Assembly: GCA_029990175.1 (NCBI GenBank) | Contig: JARKIP010000005.1 | Span: 53,805,001-53,869,000, forward strand | Direction: 5' to 3' | Origin: Petunia secreta | Lineage: Eukaryota; Streptophyta; Magnoliopsida; Solanales; Solanaceae | DNA length: 64,000 bases | Part shown: piece after piece, positions 33,337-45,015 of the stretch | Position numbering within the stretch: position 1 is the first letter of the stretch | Layout of the letters: each line of letters begins with the position of its first letter | Program-made: the position numbers and the translations under genes | The notes under the pieces: model-generated | Seen by the model: only the letters and a program-made list of their open reading frames with translations | Database searches by the model: none | Told to the model about the DNA's origin: nothing

Positions 33337-36180
33337 CTACGCCCCGCCGGCATCCCCACTGCCCTCTTCGGCGCTATCACCTTCATCATCTGACCCTTCA
33401 CTTGAAGGGAGCTCATCTACAATCCTCTGAGCCTCGGCAGCCGCCTCCCTCGCTTTGGCAATTTCATCTTCGAGCACGATCTCCCCAGCTTGAACCTGCT
33501 CGAGCGCGCTAAGCCTGGTCTTGACAACGGCCCAGGTTTCTTCAAACTTCGCCCTCGTTGCCCTAACCTCGGCCCGCTCATTGAGATAAGCAATTCTGTC
33601 CTCGAGCCTGGACACTTTGCCCCGAAGGGCAGGCACCTCATCCACCTGGCTCTGCAGCTCAACAAGTTTAGCATTATACTCCCCAAGCTTGCTGCGATAT
33701 TTCTCCCCCGCCTCCAGCGCCTCGGTCTTTGCCCTGAACAGCTCTGCATCGAGGCGAGCATTCTCAAGACTTAACCTCGAGCGCTCAGCGGTGAATTCTC
33801 TCGTCACAGCCTGAACACGAGCTTCGGCAGAATCCTCAGCTGCCCGAAGGTCAGCTTCAGCTTTCACCGAAGCCTCGTTAGCGCGCTCTAGCTCATCATT
33901 CAAAATTGCAAACCGAGCCTCCAATTCAGCAACCTGTCCTTTAAGGACCTTTTTCTGGCCATCCCAAGCAGCGGCAGCGGCTTGCAGCTCGGTAACTCGA
34001 TCGCGCTCGAGGTGAACGGCTCGCAATGAAAGAACCAAACTCTGCATTCGAAGCACGATGTCAGAACCCACAAGACAACGAAGTCATGCAAAATATAAAC
34101 TAAAACTTACCCGAAGAGCTGAAGCGGCTGAAACACCCATCAAGCTCATGGGATTGAGATTGCGAAGGGCATGAGCTTCGGCGGGGCCGAGTAGACCATC
34201 AAGGGACATGATATCCTCTTTTGCGGCATCTAACAAGTTGGCGTCGGGGTATATCTCTAAAGCCCGAGCCGCAACGTTGGTTGGCTTCGACGACCCCCTA
34301 GAGGCTTTAACCATGCCCTTGATCAAACCCTCGCCCATTTTAGCTTTGCCTTTTCGCTTCCCAGCCTCTCGGTCAGACTCGTCCACCTGTATGACCTCGG
34401 TCGGTCCACCCACTTCAACACTTACCTCGGGACCAGGCTCGGAGGTAAGATCTGGTCTCTCCTCGGGAACTGGAGGGGGAAGCTCTTCATCGCTAGGCTC
34501 GTCAATCAGCCCCCGACGCTTAGTGACCAGAACTTTAGCAGCAGGGACTGTAACCTCTTCGACTCGAGGCCCCCTTGCCTTGGTCGCTCGCTTTGAGGTC
34601 GCCCTCTTTCTCTTAGCACCTGGGGAAGGGAGAGGAGCAACTCGCTTAGTATAAGTGTAAGCGGCGTTGGAAACGCAAGAAAACCTACCCAAGAAAATTT
34701 CACCTTGAGAGGTCCCTTGGCTCGAGGAGGCTTTGGCTTTCTTCTCCTCGATCATATTCTTCGCCAAATCAGCCATCTTGGCGACCCCTTATGTGACGTC
34801 TGTCACCAACCTCGTGTCCCTCTTCGTTTTCTTGCTTCCCCTCTCCTCCTCTCTGCCTTCCGTCTCCACCTCGGCTTCATCTTCGTCGTCGATCTCCCTC
34901 ATGGCCTTGTATAAGCGAAGTAAAAAAAAAAAAAAAAAAGAGTCAAATAGATGCAAAGTGAATTTAACAACCCGAAGTCACCAACAACTCACCGTGCCTC
35001 TTACACGCCCACCGTTTTTCTTCCAAACCAGCTAACACCATCCACTGCCGCTCGGGGCGCAGTTTCACCTTCATAGTTTGGGTGACCCACTCGAGTAAAT
35101 CCCTCGGTGGGTTAACTAGGACCTTTTCAGCTGCAAACCAAAGATGAAAAGATAAGCAATGGTTACAACATAAAACCGAAGGGAAAGCGGAAGCGAACAC
35201 TTACGCTGAGCGTTCCACGCTTCGGGGAAGCCTGGCTCAGCCGACAATAGCCTCGTGGGAATGAGCACGAACCGATCGTTCCATCCTCGATCCCCATGGT
35301 CCTCGCTCTTGCTCAAAATCGCATATGAGCCCCGAGGCAAGAGAGCGACCACCCCAGCCTTGTGGAAGTAGGGATAATAAAGGGAAATCAAGTGTTGGAA
35401 GGTAAAAGGCAAGCCAGCCCTACTGCTCAAATACTCGAGGGCTTGGACTACCCTCCAAACCCCGGGCCCAAGTTGGGCTACGCAAAGATTGTAAGACCTG
35501 CAAAATACATCTATGATGGGATGTACTGGCAGGTCGAACCCAATGGTGAAGGGATAAGTGAAAACCGAAGAGTACCCCTCCACGTGCGTTGACACCGCCG
35601 AGCCCGGCGCCGGAAGCCTAATCTCCACCCCAGGGCCCCAGCGGCAATCAGCTCGAACCGCTTCAATCCTCTTCTCGGTTATGATGCTCGAGGTAACATG
35701 AACGGGGATGTTCCTTTTCTTCCCCTTCTGAGCATCTGATTGGGCGTGGACTTTCAGATCCTTGTCATTATTAAAACTCGAGGGGATGACAAACCGAGGG
35801 TCGATCTCCACCTCGAGTGGGATTTTCCTCTTTGATTTCTTCGAAGGGCCAACCTCTGTCTCCCCCTTCGAACCGCTAACCTCACTCGCCTCAATCCCTC
35901 CGACCGAGCCACCCACCTCCTTAACGCTAGTGGCGTCATCTCCTTCGACGTCATCCACCACGTCAAGGTTCACATACTCGCTGACCTCAGCCGAGCCGCG
36001 GCCAGCCTTGCGCCGCGATGGGGTGGGAGCGGCAGACGTGGCCTCACCACCGTCACCCGCTGCCACCACCTGCAGAGGTGGCAAAGAAGCAGTGGCTTCC
36101 TCGTTCATCGCCATACTGGCAAAACGTTCCGCTCTTTCGCCGGAATCACTCGAACCACGGCCTGAGTTGGTAGCAGACAT
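33337..36180 (-). CDS. Element 2 antisense gene (aORF), multi-exon, nearly intact
   Basis: ATG at 36180 (MSATNSGRGSSDSG). Exon 1 (36180-35205) has an acidic low-complexity region, then a conserved domain with VFTYPFTIGFDLPVHPIIDV and HLISLYYPYFHKAGVVALL; it ends at donor GTAAGTG. Exon 2 (35130-34993) follows acceptor TTTGCAG in phase and ends at CACG/GTGAGT. Later blocks (34905-34706, 34660-34095, 34060-33340) encode a charged linker and a long coiled coil, ending at the stop near 33337. I place the N-terminus with the plant 'putative gypsy-type transposon' family. Function unknown. Damage: a TAA at about 34788 and an apparently lost acceptor before 34905, where a poly-A/T run lies. Intron calls rest on motifs and conservation with elements 1 and 3. 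Confidence 0.72.
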
Positions 36181-36319
36181 GATGGAAGTCGATAATGGAA
36201 ACTAGAAAAGGGTTTTTGAACGTAGAAGATGGTGGCAGAAATGGCGATTGAAAAAGCTCTCTGTCGATTCTGTTCTTAAGTCAAAATGTGGAGTGAAGGA
36301 AAAAAGGACTGAAGTGAGG

Positions 36320-36328
36320 TATTTATAG
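36320..36328 (-). promoter_or_regulatory. aORF promoter: TATA box with upstream G-box
   Basis: The minus strand reads CTATAAATA about 140 bases before the aORF ATG. A CACGTG G-box core lies just upstream at 36338-36343. This gives the antisense gene its own pol II promoter, directed away from the 3' LTR. Confidence 0.6.
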
Positions 36329-36543
36329 TGTCTTGCACACGTGCAAGTGGAAGAGCTAATGATGACTAAAACATTGGGGAAAACAAAAAGACGGCGTGAC
36401 CGCTCAGAGATCTATCACGAGCCGCCACGTAACGCGGAACGGTGACCCTATAGATACGCACTTTTGAAATTCATCGATAGGGTTTTGCCACGTCAACCTC
36501 CCGCCTAAACTCATTCCACTCCTCGATGACTTCGGCGTCTACC

Positions 36544-36559
36544 GAGGAGTGGGGGGACT
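36544..36559 (+). other. Element 2 polypurine tract
   Basis: gaggagtggggggact, three bases before the 3' LTR. Confidence 0.85.
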
Positions 36560-36562
36560 ATC

Positions 36563-37121
36563 TGTATTGGGTAAAAATCGTCGCCTTCGATCAGCACCTC
36601 GAGATGGTAGACCGAAGGCCAAACGAGCTGATGCTCCGAAGAAAGAATTATCGATCTCGTGGTCAAGCCACCGAAGCCAACGCCCAATGGCGCGGCCGAA
36701 GGCAAGTTAGACCTTAGGCTTCGGCGACAAGCCATCCTACTCGAACAGCAAGGTCAAACGACCGAAGTCTTGTGACAAGGCTTCGGTTACCACCTCGGTT
36801 CCAGCGGCTTTGCAGCCCACTACTACATCCCACTAACTCCTCCATGTTGCTGATCAGATCGTGGGAGAGACATTTGCTGATGGTGGAGAACGTGGGTCTG
36901 GTCCTTAGGCCTATAAATAGAAGTTCATTTTGTATTGTAGGCATTCAGAAATATATACCAAAACTCTGCCCAAATTTGTACTCAACGTTCATATATTGAA
37001 ATCAAGTTATTTTTACGCATTTACGTCTTTTTCATACATTTATTCAAGCTTTGATACAAAGATCTGTTTATATTCGAATCCAAATTCGATTTGTGTACCT
37101 AAACCGATTTAGGCCCATACA
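36563..37121 (+). repeat. Element 2 3' LTR
   Basis: 559 bp, same length as the 5' LTR, with 5 substitutions by eye. Followed by the TSD aatta at 37122-37126. Confidence 0.95.
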
Positions 37122-37126
37122 AATTA

Positions 37127-37919
37127 TATTATAGGTTGTTTTGCCTCGGTTTATGCTTTTACATGCAATGTTTTATAGTACTTTCGACGGAATTATTCTC
37201 TTGTGGTATGTGTTACATTTGGTGCGCCCTAGCTAGACACTGGGGGAGTGAATAGTATCTTGCCAAATTTTTTCCCACACCTAGAAACTTGCTCACAAGT
37301 TGAACTACTCACAATGGACCAGGTTCTAGATGAGGTTCAACACAAAACTTGTACGAAAGGTATTTGCAGAATTAAAGTGCACAAAAATTTTTATGCGGAA
37401 AACTCTTTGCTCAAGGAGAAAACCATCACCTAAACTCTAGAATTCGAAGTAACTTCCACTAACAACAATAAGAAATTTTAAATTACAAAATGCTTTAACT
37501 AAGGGACTAAACTATAATACCTAAACAACATACAATCAACTCGATAGTACCTACCTCCTCTAAGTTCTAGCTCAAAAGAAAAATTATTTCGTCATAAAAA
37601 GAAAACCTAAAAACGCTTCTTAAATAAGCACAATATGTTGCAACTCAATGCCCTAAGTATATAGATCTAGACAAAATAGAACCAATAAGAAACTCTTCCT
37701 CTGCCTGGTTCTGCTTTGCTGATTTCTGCAGTTCACTCAAATACATCTCTCAATATATTTGCCTTTGCCTTTGCCTTTGCCTTTGCTTTGTTCACGAAGA
37801 GTGTGATTGAGTAAATAATTTTTGCAACCTCAACATGTAGTACATATAAAGAACAAGAGAAAAAGTAGGGTTAGGAGAATAATAGATCTTTCCTAAGTAA
37901 ATATGAAAACAATCTTTCC
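37127..37919. other. Spacer between elements 2 and 3, no gene seen
   Basis: AT-rich. Includes a short (TTTGCC)n tract at about 37762-37787. Lies downstream (minus sense) of the retroelement ORF remnant at 37920-38869 and may be its 3' untranslated region. Confidence 0.45.
37762..37787. repeat. (TTTGCC)n short tandem repeat
   Basis: Four copies of tttgcc followed by a degenerate unit. Confidence 0.85.
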
Positions 37920-38869
37920 TATCACTCAACCCCTCTTTTATAGGCTTCTGCCTGTTGATTACCATGACCCACAAGGACCTTCAACATCATCAAGCTCTAT
38001 AGGTTCCTCTACAGGTTCTCCCTCCAAATGCTAGTGAAAACTTTTAGGATGTTTCTTCCAAAGATACCATAATGGTCAGGTTTTGTACATTTGTCCGACG
38101 GTACACCGAAGTGTTCTATAATCTATTTAAGAAGAAACCCATAAGCCAACCCATGCTTTTCTAGTTCCACATCAGCTATCCTTCCCATATAATATATCAT
38201 CATTCCTGGGTAGATTGATAGGAACCTCCCTATGCAACAGGTTCATGTTAGTTAAATCCAAAAAGTTCTCCTTACTACGGTGCTCAGATCACTGCAATAA
38301 GTTGAACTCAAACAACAATTGATGGAAGGATGTCATAACCTTTTTCTTTATCGATTTCCATGTTAACTTGCGAGTTACAGCAAGAGCATCCATACAAATA
38401 GACCTTGTTGGCCATGTACTTCTCATATACTCACCATGCCCTAGCAAAAAAGGTTCATCCAGTTTTGATCATTGAACTTTGCAACCAACTGTGCCATCCA
38501 TTCTTCCTCAGTATTAGTGAGAATTCTACCTTTCATAATATGAAGTGTCTTGAACCAAGAAAATCAGTCCACTTCTTTCTTTTTCTCAACCACCTTCTAC
38601 ATTCTTTTACCAATGATATTTTTCTCTTTATGAGGTTTAAGTTCAATAGGCGATAATAGAGGTTTCACCTCTTCTCCAGTTCTTTTTACTAATTTTTTAT
38701 TTTTCTGCACTTGGGGAACAGACTTCGTAGTCCTTTTCCTAAATTGGATCAGAGGTACATCATCATCGTGTTCCTCGTGTGAGAAAATGGTTCTTTGGTC
38801 TATAAATTACATGTTTCTTCACCAGATCCTTGGCGTGTTTCTTCTTCCTTTTCAAGTTCTACTAGAGGG
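37920..38869 (-). pseudogene. Retroelement ORF remnant (putative plant transposon protein type), C-terminal part
   Basis: On the minus strand, an acidic/basic linker with HEEHDDDVPLIQFRKR is followed by pieces such as NTEEEWMAQLV, FNDQNWMNLF, YHMGRIADVELEKHGLAYGF and EHFGVPSDK-like text, in shifting frames with several stops. Proteins of this layout occur in Solanaceae retroelements and resemble the 'putative plant transposon protein' family; I hold the family name with low confidence. Element 3 splits this ORF: removing it with one TSD copy would place this part directly downstream of 49525-49812 on the minus strand. Confidence 0.5.
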
Positions 38870-38874
38870 GTCTC

Positions 38875-39428
38875 TGTATTGGGTAAAAATCGGCTCACTA
38901 TGAGTCACCTCGTCAACATGATCTGATAGAAACCGAACACGTGATAACAAGTTAGAAACTGAAGCAAGTGAGTTGATTACCGAAGTCGGACGCCGAGGTC
39001 GTCACCGAAAGCGAGCCGTAAGCTGAGCTTCGGTAACATTCACCTCGGTCGGACAGCAAGGCCTTACCACCGAGGTCATGTACATGAACCTCGGTGAAAC
39101 GCCTCGAGCCAAAGTGGCTTTGCAGCCCACTACTTCACCCATTAACTTCACCACAAATGCTCTAGACGTGAGTTTGGCCATAAACCAGACGTGGAGAACG
39201 TGGGGCGAACTCTTGTATCTATAAATAACATTTCATTTTACGTTGTACGCATTTAGAAAGATATACAGAAACTTTGGCAAAATTTATATTCACTACGATA
39301 TATTAAAATCGAGTTATTTCCTTGTATTTTACGCTTGTTCTTGGCATTTTATTGACTTTGATATGAGGTTTTGCTTGTATTCCAATCCAAATTCGATTTG
39401 TGATCCTAAACTGATTTAGGTCCATACA
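38875..39428 (+). repeat. Element 3 5' LTR
   Basis: 554 bp, tgtattgggtaaaaatcg to ttaggtccataca. TATA ctataaata at 39219-39227. Confidence 0.92.
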
Positions 39429-39431
39429 AAT

Positions 39432-39448
39432 TGGAGCCGTATGTGGGG
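39432..39448 (+). other. Element 3 PBS, decayed
   Basis: tggagccgtatgtgggg differs from the element 2 PBS at two sites (c to a, c to a). It lies three bases inside the LTR. Confidence 0.7.
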
Positions 39449-39521
39449 ATATAAGAGGAAACGCTTTGTTCCAAAGTTCAACGTTCTTTTTCGTTAAAGC
39501 CCATAGTTTTTCAACAACGAT

Positions 39522-41739
39522 ATGGCTGACAGCAGTAGAAATCTTAACGAACAGACTGACGTTCCGTCGAACCAACAGTCTCCTTCTCCAATAACAACGG
39601 AAGCCTTTCAAGGTTTTGTTGTTAACACACTAAAAGCTCTTCAAGAGCGACAGGATGAGCAAGTTAACATTAACGTCGAATTTCGCGCTTCGTTAGAGGC
39701 GAGGAATAGCTCAACACCGAACGACACCCAGCCTTCGGCTCAAAATGGAGGCATCTCGCCCTTCGTTCCTACGGGCGCGATAATAGGGGGACCTCACAAT
39801 GGGGCCACATCTGGGGGTTCAGGAAACATACCGAGCACGACGCCACACTTCGGGACGATTCCCACCGTGGCTGAAACTACATCTTCGGTCGATGTTGAGA
39901 GGTTGGCCAGAGAAATTGTGGCACGCGTCGAGGCTCGCGTTGAGGCGCGCGTAGAAAAGCGCCTCGAGAGCATCCCCAGGATAACAAAGACCGAAGATCA
40001 GCCTGACATAGACTAATACGAGAGTTGCCATTCAAGCCCGAGGCAGCACCAGCTCCAACTCCTAAAAATTTCAAGCTCATGTTCTTGAAAAAGTATGATG
40101 GGACCACCGATCCCAAAGAACATGTAAGGGAGTACATGGCAATGGTAAAGAGAAATGGCTTAAAGGCGATAGAGCTCGAGTGAATGTTCTTGAAAAGGTT
40201 TGACGAGTCCCTGGAGAAAGGAGCGCTGCGTTGGTATATGTGCCTACCAGCGGGATCAATTTCCACCTTCAAGGAAATGACCATTTTCTTCGTTAAAGGC
40301 CCACACCGGAGCTCAAAAAATTCTCAAAAGGAAGGAGGATATATACGAGGTCAAGCAACGGCCCGGTGAGCCACTTAAGGAGTTCCTTGATTGTTTTCAT
40401 GCTGAGCGCATGGAGCTACTTCGGATGGATGATACTCTAGCCATCATGGCATTTGAAAAGGGTATCAATGTTTGCAACAATGATGCTGCTGCTGAGTTGC
40501 GAAAAGAGCTTCAGCAATACAAGGCTCTGAAGTGGGAAGATTTATACAAACGAGCCTACTCCAAGATAAGGCTGGAGGAAGCTGAGTTTAAAAGCCGAGG
40601 TTATAATTACAAATTGAGGCGAATCCTCATATTGCTCCGAGGCGTCGCGAGGAAATTCGAAGGGGAGGTACGAACCATATACCTCTACGAGGCAGTCTAT
40701 CAGCCAAAGGTTGGGAAATTCCTTTGGAAATTCGTTCGCAAGGCAACATATAAGCCAATGGGTCTGGGGAAAGGTTCACCCTAACTTGAACTGAAGAAAT
40801 TCCTCAGACCCAACTTCGGCTTCAAAGAAAGAATTACCTCGGATCCCCGACTACAATTTTAATATATCGACCTCGGAGTTGGTCAACATAGTCAAGGGAA
40901 CTGCCGGGGTAAGAGTACCAAAAGACATGAGAACTCCAGCGGACAAAAGAGATTAGAATTTGCACAGCGAGTTCCATGCGGATTATGGCCATCGAACCGA
41001 GAATTGCAAAGCATTGCGCTTCGAGGTGGCATATCTGTTGAAGAAAGGTGTCTTGGCCGAGTTCCTTACCAACAAGGGAAAAGACAACTACACCAAGAAC
41101 TGAGGTGATGGACAGCCACCTCAGGCTCCACCCCCTAAGAGAGTTGTAAATGTTATCACCGGGGGGGTCAGAGGTGAACGGGCTGAATTTAGCAGCTGCA
41201 AAGAAATTCGCCAAGCTGTCAATCACAATGGAAAAGAGAACTCGAGTGGGAGGCTCGGTTAAAGAGATTGTATTTAACGATGACGATTGTGATGGGATGA
41301 TGTTCCCTCATCACGATGCGTTGGTCATCATGTTGAATCAATGACTCAGATATCAAGAGAGTCTTGATTGACCCCGCTAGCTCCGTCAACATAATCAGCT
41401 ATGGGGCCATTATGAAGATGTGGCTCAAAGGGGAAGTCATCCTCAAAGCAATAGTGTTGACTGGCTTTAACAACTCCATGGAGAAAACTTTGGGTGAAAT
41501 TACACTCAAAACATTTGCTGAAGAAATTAGCAAGGAAACACTATTCCAAGTGTTGCCCGAGGACATAGCATACAATGTGTTCCTCGGTAGACCATGGTCC
41601 ATTCTATGGAGGTTGTTCCCTCCACGCTACATCAAGTGATCAAATTCCCTACGCCTTGGGGGATTCGATCAATAAAGGGAGAGAAAAGTGCTATTCGATT
41701 GCGTTGAGAAGTGGAGTCGCCCCGACCGGGCCAAAAAAA
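39522..41739 (+). pseudogene. Element 3 gag-protease, degenerate
   Basis: ATG at 39522 (MADSSRNLNEQTDV). Collinear with element 2 Gag-Pro: the N-terminus is open to 40016, where a TAA stops the frame; then come the Gag core (LKKYDGTTDPKEH, GALRWYMCLPAGS, IMAFEKGIN), a zinc-knuckle-like region near 40960-41010, and protease at about 41350-41600 (VLIDPASSVNII, NVFLGRPW). The active-site DPG of element 2 reads DPA here, so the catalytic Gly is lost. Multiple frameshifts (about 40300, 40590, 41160, 41340) and stops break it. Confidence 0.88.
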
Positions 41740-41748
41740 TAGCAACTA
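41740..41748 (+). promoter_or_regulatory. UAG-CAACUA junction conserved in element 3
   Basis: Same TAG CAA CTA as element 2 at the protease-RT junction, in the ancestral gag-pro frame, although the surrounding bases differ. Conservation in an old, otherwise decayed copy supports an ancestral readthrough signal. Confidence 0.7.
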
Positions 41749-43355
41749 ACGCAACCGAGGTCAAGAGAGGAGGGCCTCCGAGGAGAAGTTTCAAAGATCC
41801 CGGTATGCATTCAAGAACCTCGAAAACAAAAGCCGAGGACTCAACTATTGAGAAGTTGGAATCTTTCACCCTATTGAAAGATTTTCCTGAAAGAAAGGTA
41901 TTTGTTGACTCGGAGTTGAACCCGGAGTCGAAGAAAGCTATCATCGAAGTCTTAAAGTCCAACAATGATTGCTTTGCTTGGTCCCATTCGGACATGGTGG
42001 GTATCGATTCGGAGATCATAACCCACAAGCTGAACGTAGACCCAAAATTCACCCTGGCGAAGCAGAAGAAAAGACCTCATGCCGGGGTTAAAAAGAAAGC
42101 AATCGAAGATGAAACCACAAAGTTGCAAGAAAATGGTTTCATAGAGGAGATGAAGTATCCCAAATGCTGGCTAATGTGGTCGTCGTACCTAAGAAAAATG
42201 GCAAGTGGTATAATGATTTGAACAAGGCTTGCCCCGAAGACTTCTACCCATTGCCACAAATAGACAGGTTAATAGACTCCACGGCTGGACACAAGCTATT
42301 AACCTTCTTTGATGCATATTCGGGCTACAAGCAGATCTTAATGGACCCGAAGGACGAAGAGAAAACCTCGTTCATCACTGACCGAGGCACTTTCTGCTAT
42401 AAAGTGATGTCATTCGGTCTGAAAAATGCTGGGGCGACATACCAAAGGTTAGTGTGTCGCATGTTTAAGGAGTAAATTGGAAAATCTATGGACGTCTACA
42501 TAGATGATATGCCCATCAAGTCAATTCGAATGGAGGATCATCTGAATCATTTGAGGGAAGCTTTTGTTGTTTTGAGGCAATATGGTATGAAATTAAACCC
42601 TAAAAAGTGATCCTTCGGCGTAGGGTCAGAAAAATTCTTGGGATTCATTGTCTCTGAACGTGGAATCGAAGCCAACCTAGATAAGATTAAGGCTATTGAA
42701 GAGATACCCGAAGAGCTGACCAGGGTGAAGGAAGTCCAGCATTTAACTGGTCGAATCGCTGCCTTGAGTTGATTTATCTTAAGATCCTCGGAGCGATGCC
42801 ACAAATTCTTCTCTGTACTGAGGAAGAATAACCAATTCGAATAGACACCGAATTGTAAAGAGGCACTGAGAGACTTGAAACGCTATCTGGCTAACGCGCC
42901 GTTACTCGCCAAGCAGAAAGATGGTGAAACATTGCTGGTCTACTTGGCGGTGTCTGAGGTGTCAGTCAGCGCTGTGTAGGTTCGGGAAGAAGATGGAAAG
43001 CAGCAGCCCATCTATTATGTGAGCAAGACACTCCTCGACGCTGAGACCAGGTATCCTCACTTGGAAAAACTAGCACTTGCTTTAATTGTTATTGGTCGGA
43101 AAGTACGACTTTATTTCCAATGTCACCCAATAGCGGTAGTCTCAACTTTCCCCTTAAGAAGTATATTGCACAAGCCTGAGTTATCGGAGAGGTTATCAAA
43201 ATGGGCAGTAGAATTGCGCGAGTATGACATCAGTTATCAACCCCGAACAGCCATCAAATCCCAAGTCTTGGCTGACTTCGTAGCAGATTTTAGTGTCGGG
43301 ATCCCGAAGCTGAAAAGGAGAACTCAATATCAAAGGGAACGACTTCGGGACTATG
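41743..43355 (+). pseudogene. Element 3 reverse transcriptase and RNase H, degenerate
   Basis: RT: VVVPKKNGKW, then a short deletion before NDLNKACPEDFYPLP, FFDAYSGYKQILM, SFGLKNAGATYQRL, and the catalytic region VYIDDM (42496-42513), where many relatives have YVDD. Then FLGFIVSERGIEAN and the connection domain. RNase H: PIYYVSKTLLDAETRYPHLEK (about 43005-43070) and later VADF. Stops interrupt at about 42474, 42607, 42769, 42843 and 42977. It would copy element RNA into DNA in the particle if intact. Confidence 0.9.
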
Positions 43356-43845
43356 GATACTCCATACCGATGGGGCAACTAATTGCAAGGGTTCGGGATT
43401 AGGCATAGTTTTAAAAGCGCCTACCGGGGAGAAAATAAGGCACTCCGTTCAGTTCAAAAAGGTAACCAATAATGAGGCCGAATATGAAGCGGCTCTAGCA
43501 GGCTTGGAATTAGCTAAGAAAATAGGGGTGGAAAGAATTCAGTTGAGATGCGACTCACAGCTAGTAGTAAACCAAGTGCTCGGCGAGTACACGGCTCGAG
43601 AGCCCAGAATGCAGCTATTCCTGGACCGAGCACAGAGGATTTTGGCCTAATTCCAAAATTGTAAAATAAAACAAGTTCCTCGGGAGGAAAATATTGAAGC
43701 TGATGCTCTGGAAAACTTGGGTTCTGCAGTCGATGATGCCCACTCGGGGAATGATTCAGTGGTTCGGTTGCTATCTACGCAGATGAGAGAGATGAAGCTA
43801 CAGGTCAACTTAGTGGACCACAAATGGGATTGGCAGATTAAGTTT
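43356..43845 (+). pseudogene. Element 3 second RNase H (aRNH-type)
   Basis: A second RNase H follows the usual one: HTDGATN carries the first catalytic Asp (43369-43371), NNEAEYEAALAGLELAKK the Glu, and RCDSQLVVNQVLGEY the next Asp, followed by PREENIEADAL. A second, archaeal-type RNase H before integrase is a known trait of the plant Tat clade. A TAA at about 43648 interrupts it. Missing altogether from element 2. Confidence 0.82.
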
Positions 43846-45015
43846 ATCTCTTACTTTGAATAGGGGATTGTCCCTCAAGATAAGAAGGAGGCAAAAAAAT
43901 TAAGGATTCAAGCGGCTTCATACCATATGATCGAGGGTAATTTGTATAAGAGATTATATTGGGCCCGATGGCCAAGTGTTTGGGTCCAGACGAGGCTAGA
44001 TATGTGATGGCTGAGGTGCACGAAGGTGAGTGTGGCAATCACTCGAGGGAAAATTCTTTGGTCCACAAATTACTAAGAGCTGGGTATTATTGGCCCACCA
44101 TCAGCGCAGATGCAAAGGCCTTCGTGAAAAAATATGATAAGTTCCAACGCCACGCACGAATGATCCATCAACAGGCCCAACCTCTGTATTCGGTCGTGTC
44201 ATCATGGCCTTTTATGAAGTAGGGGATGGATATTGTTGGCCCTACCAAAGGGAAAAGGTGGTGTTCGATTCATCCTCGTTTTAACTGATTACTTTACTAA
44301 ATGGGTAGAAGCAGGAGCTATCACCGAAGTTAAACAGAAACAAGTGATCGATTTCATTAGGAAGAACATTATTTATAGGTTCGGTGTCCCGGGGGAAATT
44401 GCTTGCGACAACGGTAAACAGTTCATGGGAGCAGCCATCACTGATTTCTTCAAACAATGGGGATCAAAAGAATTGCTTCGACCCCTATCATCCAAGTGCT
44501 AATGGCCAAGCTGAGTCTTCGAATAGGATTATAATTGAAAACCTCAAGCAAAGGCTCGATGAGAAGAAAGGTCCTTGGCCCGATGAGGTTCCAGGCGTGT
44601 TGTGGGCCATGCGGACAACAGAAAATAACAGCACCGGTGAGACTCCTTTTTCACTTGCTTACGGTATGGACTCCCTTATCCCCGTGGAGGTGGGCGAACC
44701 AAGTCTTCGATACGCTCACACCACCGAGGATGCGAATCAGCAAGCCATGCGCATAGAGTTGGACCTGCTCGAGGAGAAAAGAGAGTTGGCTTTGGTTCGG
44801 CTAGTTGCACAAAAAAGGCAGATCAAACCATATCTCAATAGGAAGGCCAAACTTAGGGATTTTGGAATTGGCGATTATGTGTTGAAGGCCACGAACCAAT
44901 TAGGAAGGACCTTACAGAGTCAGAGCAATTGTTGGAAAAAGATCTTATCAAATTGAAGATCTGCAAGGTGTGCCTGAACCCTTAAATTGAAACATTTCCA
45001 ATTTAAAGTGGTACT
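43846..45015 (+). pseudogene. Element 3 integrase, degenerate
   Basis: The zinc-binding region keeps GNHSRENSLVHKLLRAGYYW, but the usual Cys pair (CDKCQRH) reads YDKFQRH, so both cysteines are lost. Catalytic triad: Asp in GMDIVGP (just after a TAG at 44220), Asp in CDNGKQF, Glu in SANGQAESSNR. The C-terminal STGETPFSLAYGMDSL block and barrel follow. Frameshifts at about 44230, 44480 and 44890. No chromodomain is visible, as expected for Tat. Confidence 0.9.

Larger units (their letters stand above)
28614..37121 (+). mobile_element. Element 2: young Tat-type Ty3/gypsy element with internal pol deletion
   Basis: 8508 bp bounded by aatta (28609-28613 and 37122-37126). Two 559-bp LTRs differ at 5 positions by eye (0.9 percent), so the insertion is recent. 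Order: LTR, PBS, intact gag-pro, UAG, RT start fused to the integrase end, long spacer, antisense gene, PPT, LTR. The antisense gene downstream of pol and the second RNase H in its relative (element 3) place the family in the Tat clade. About 2.3 kb of pol found in element 3 is missing, so it cannot encode its own polymerase and would need a helper. Confidence 0.93.
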
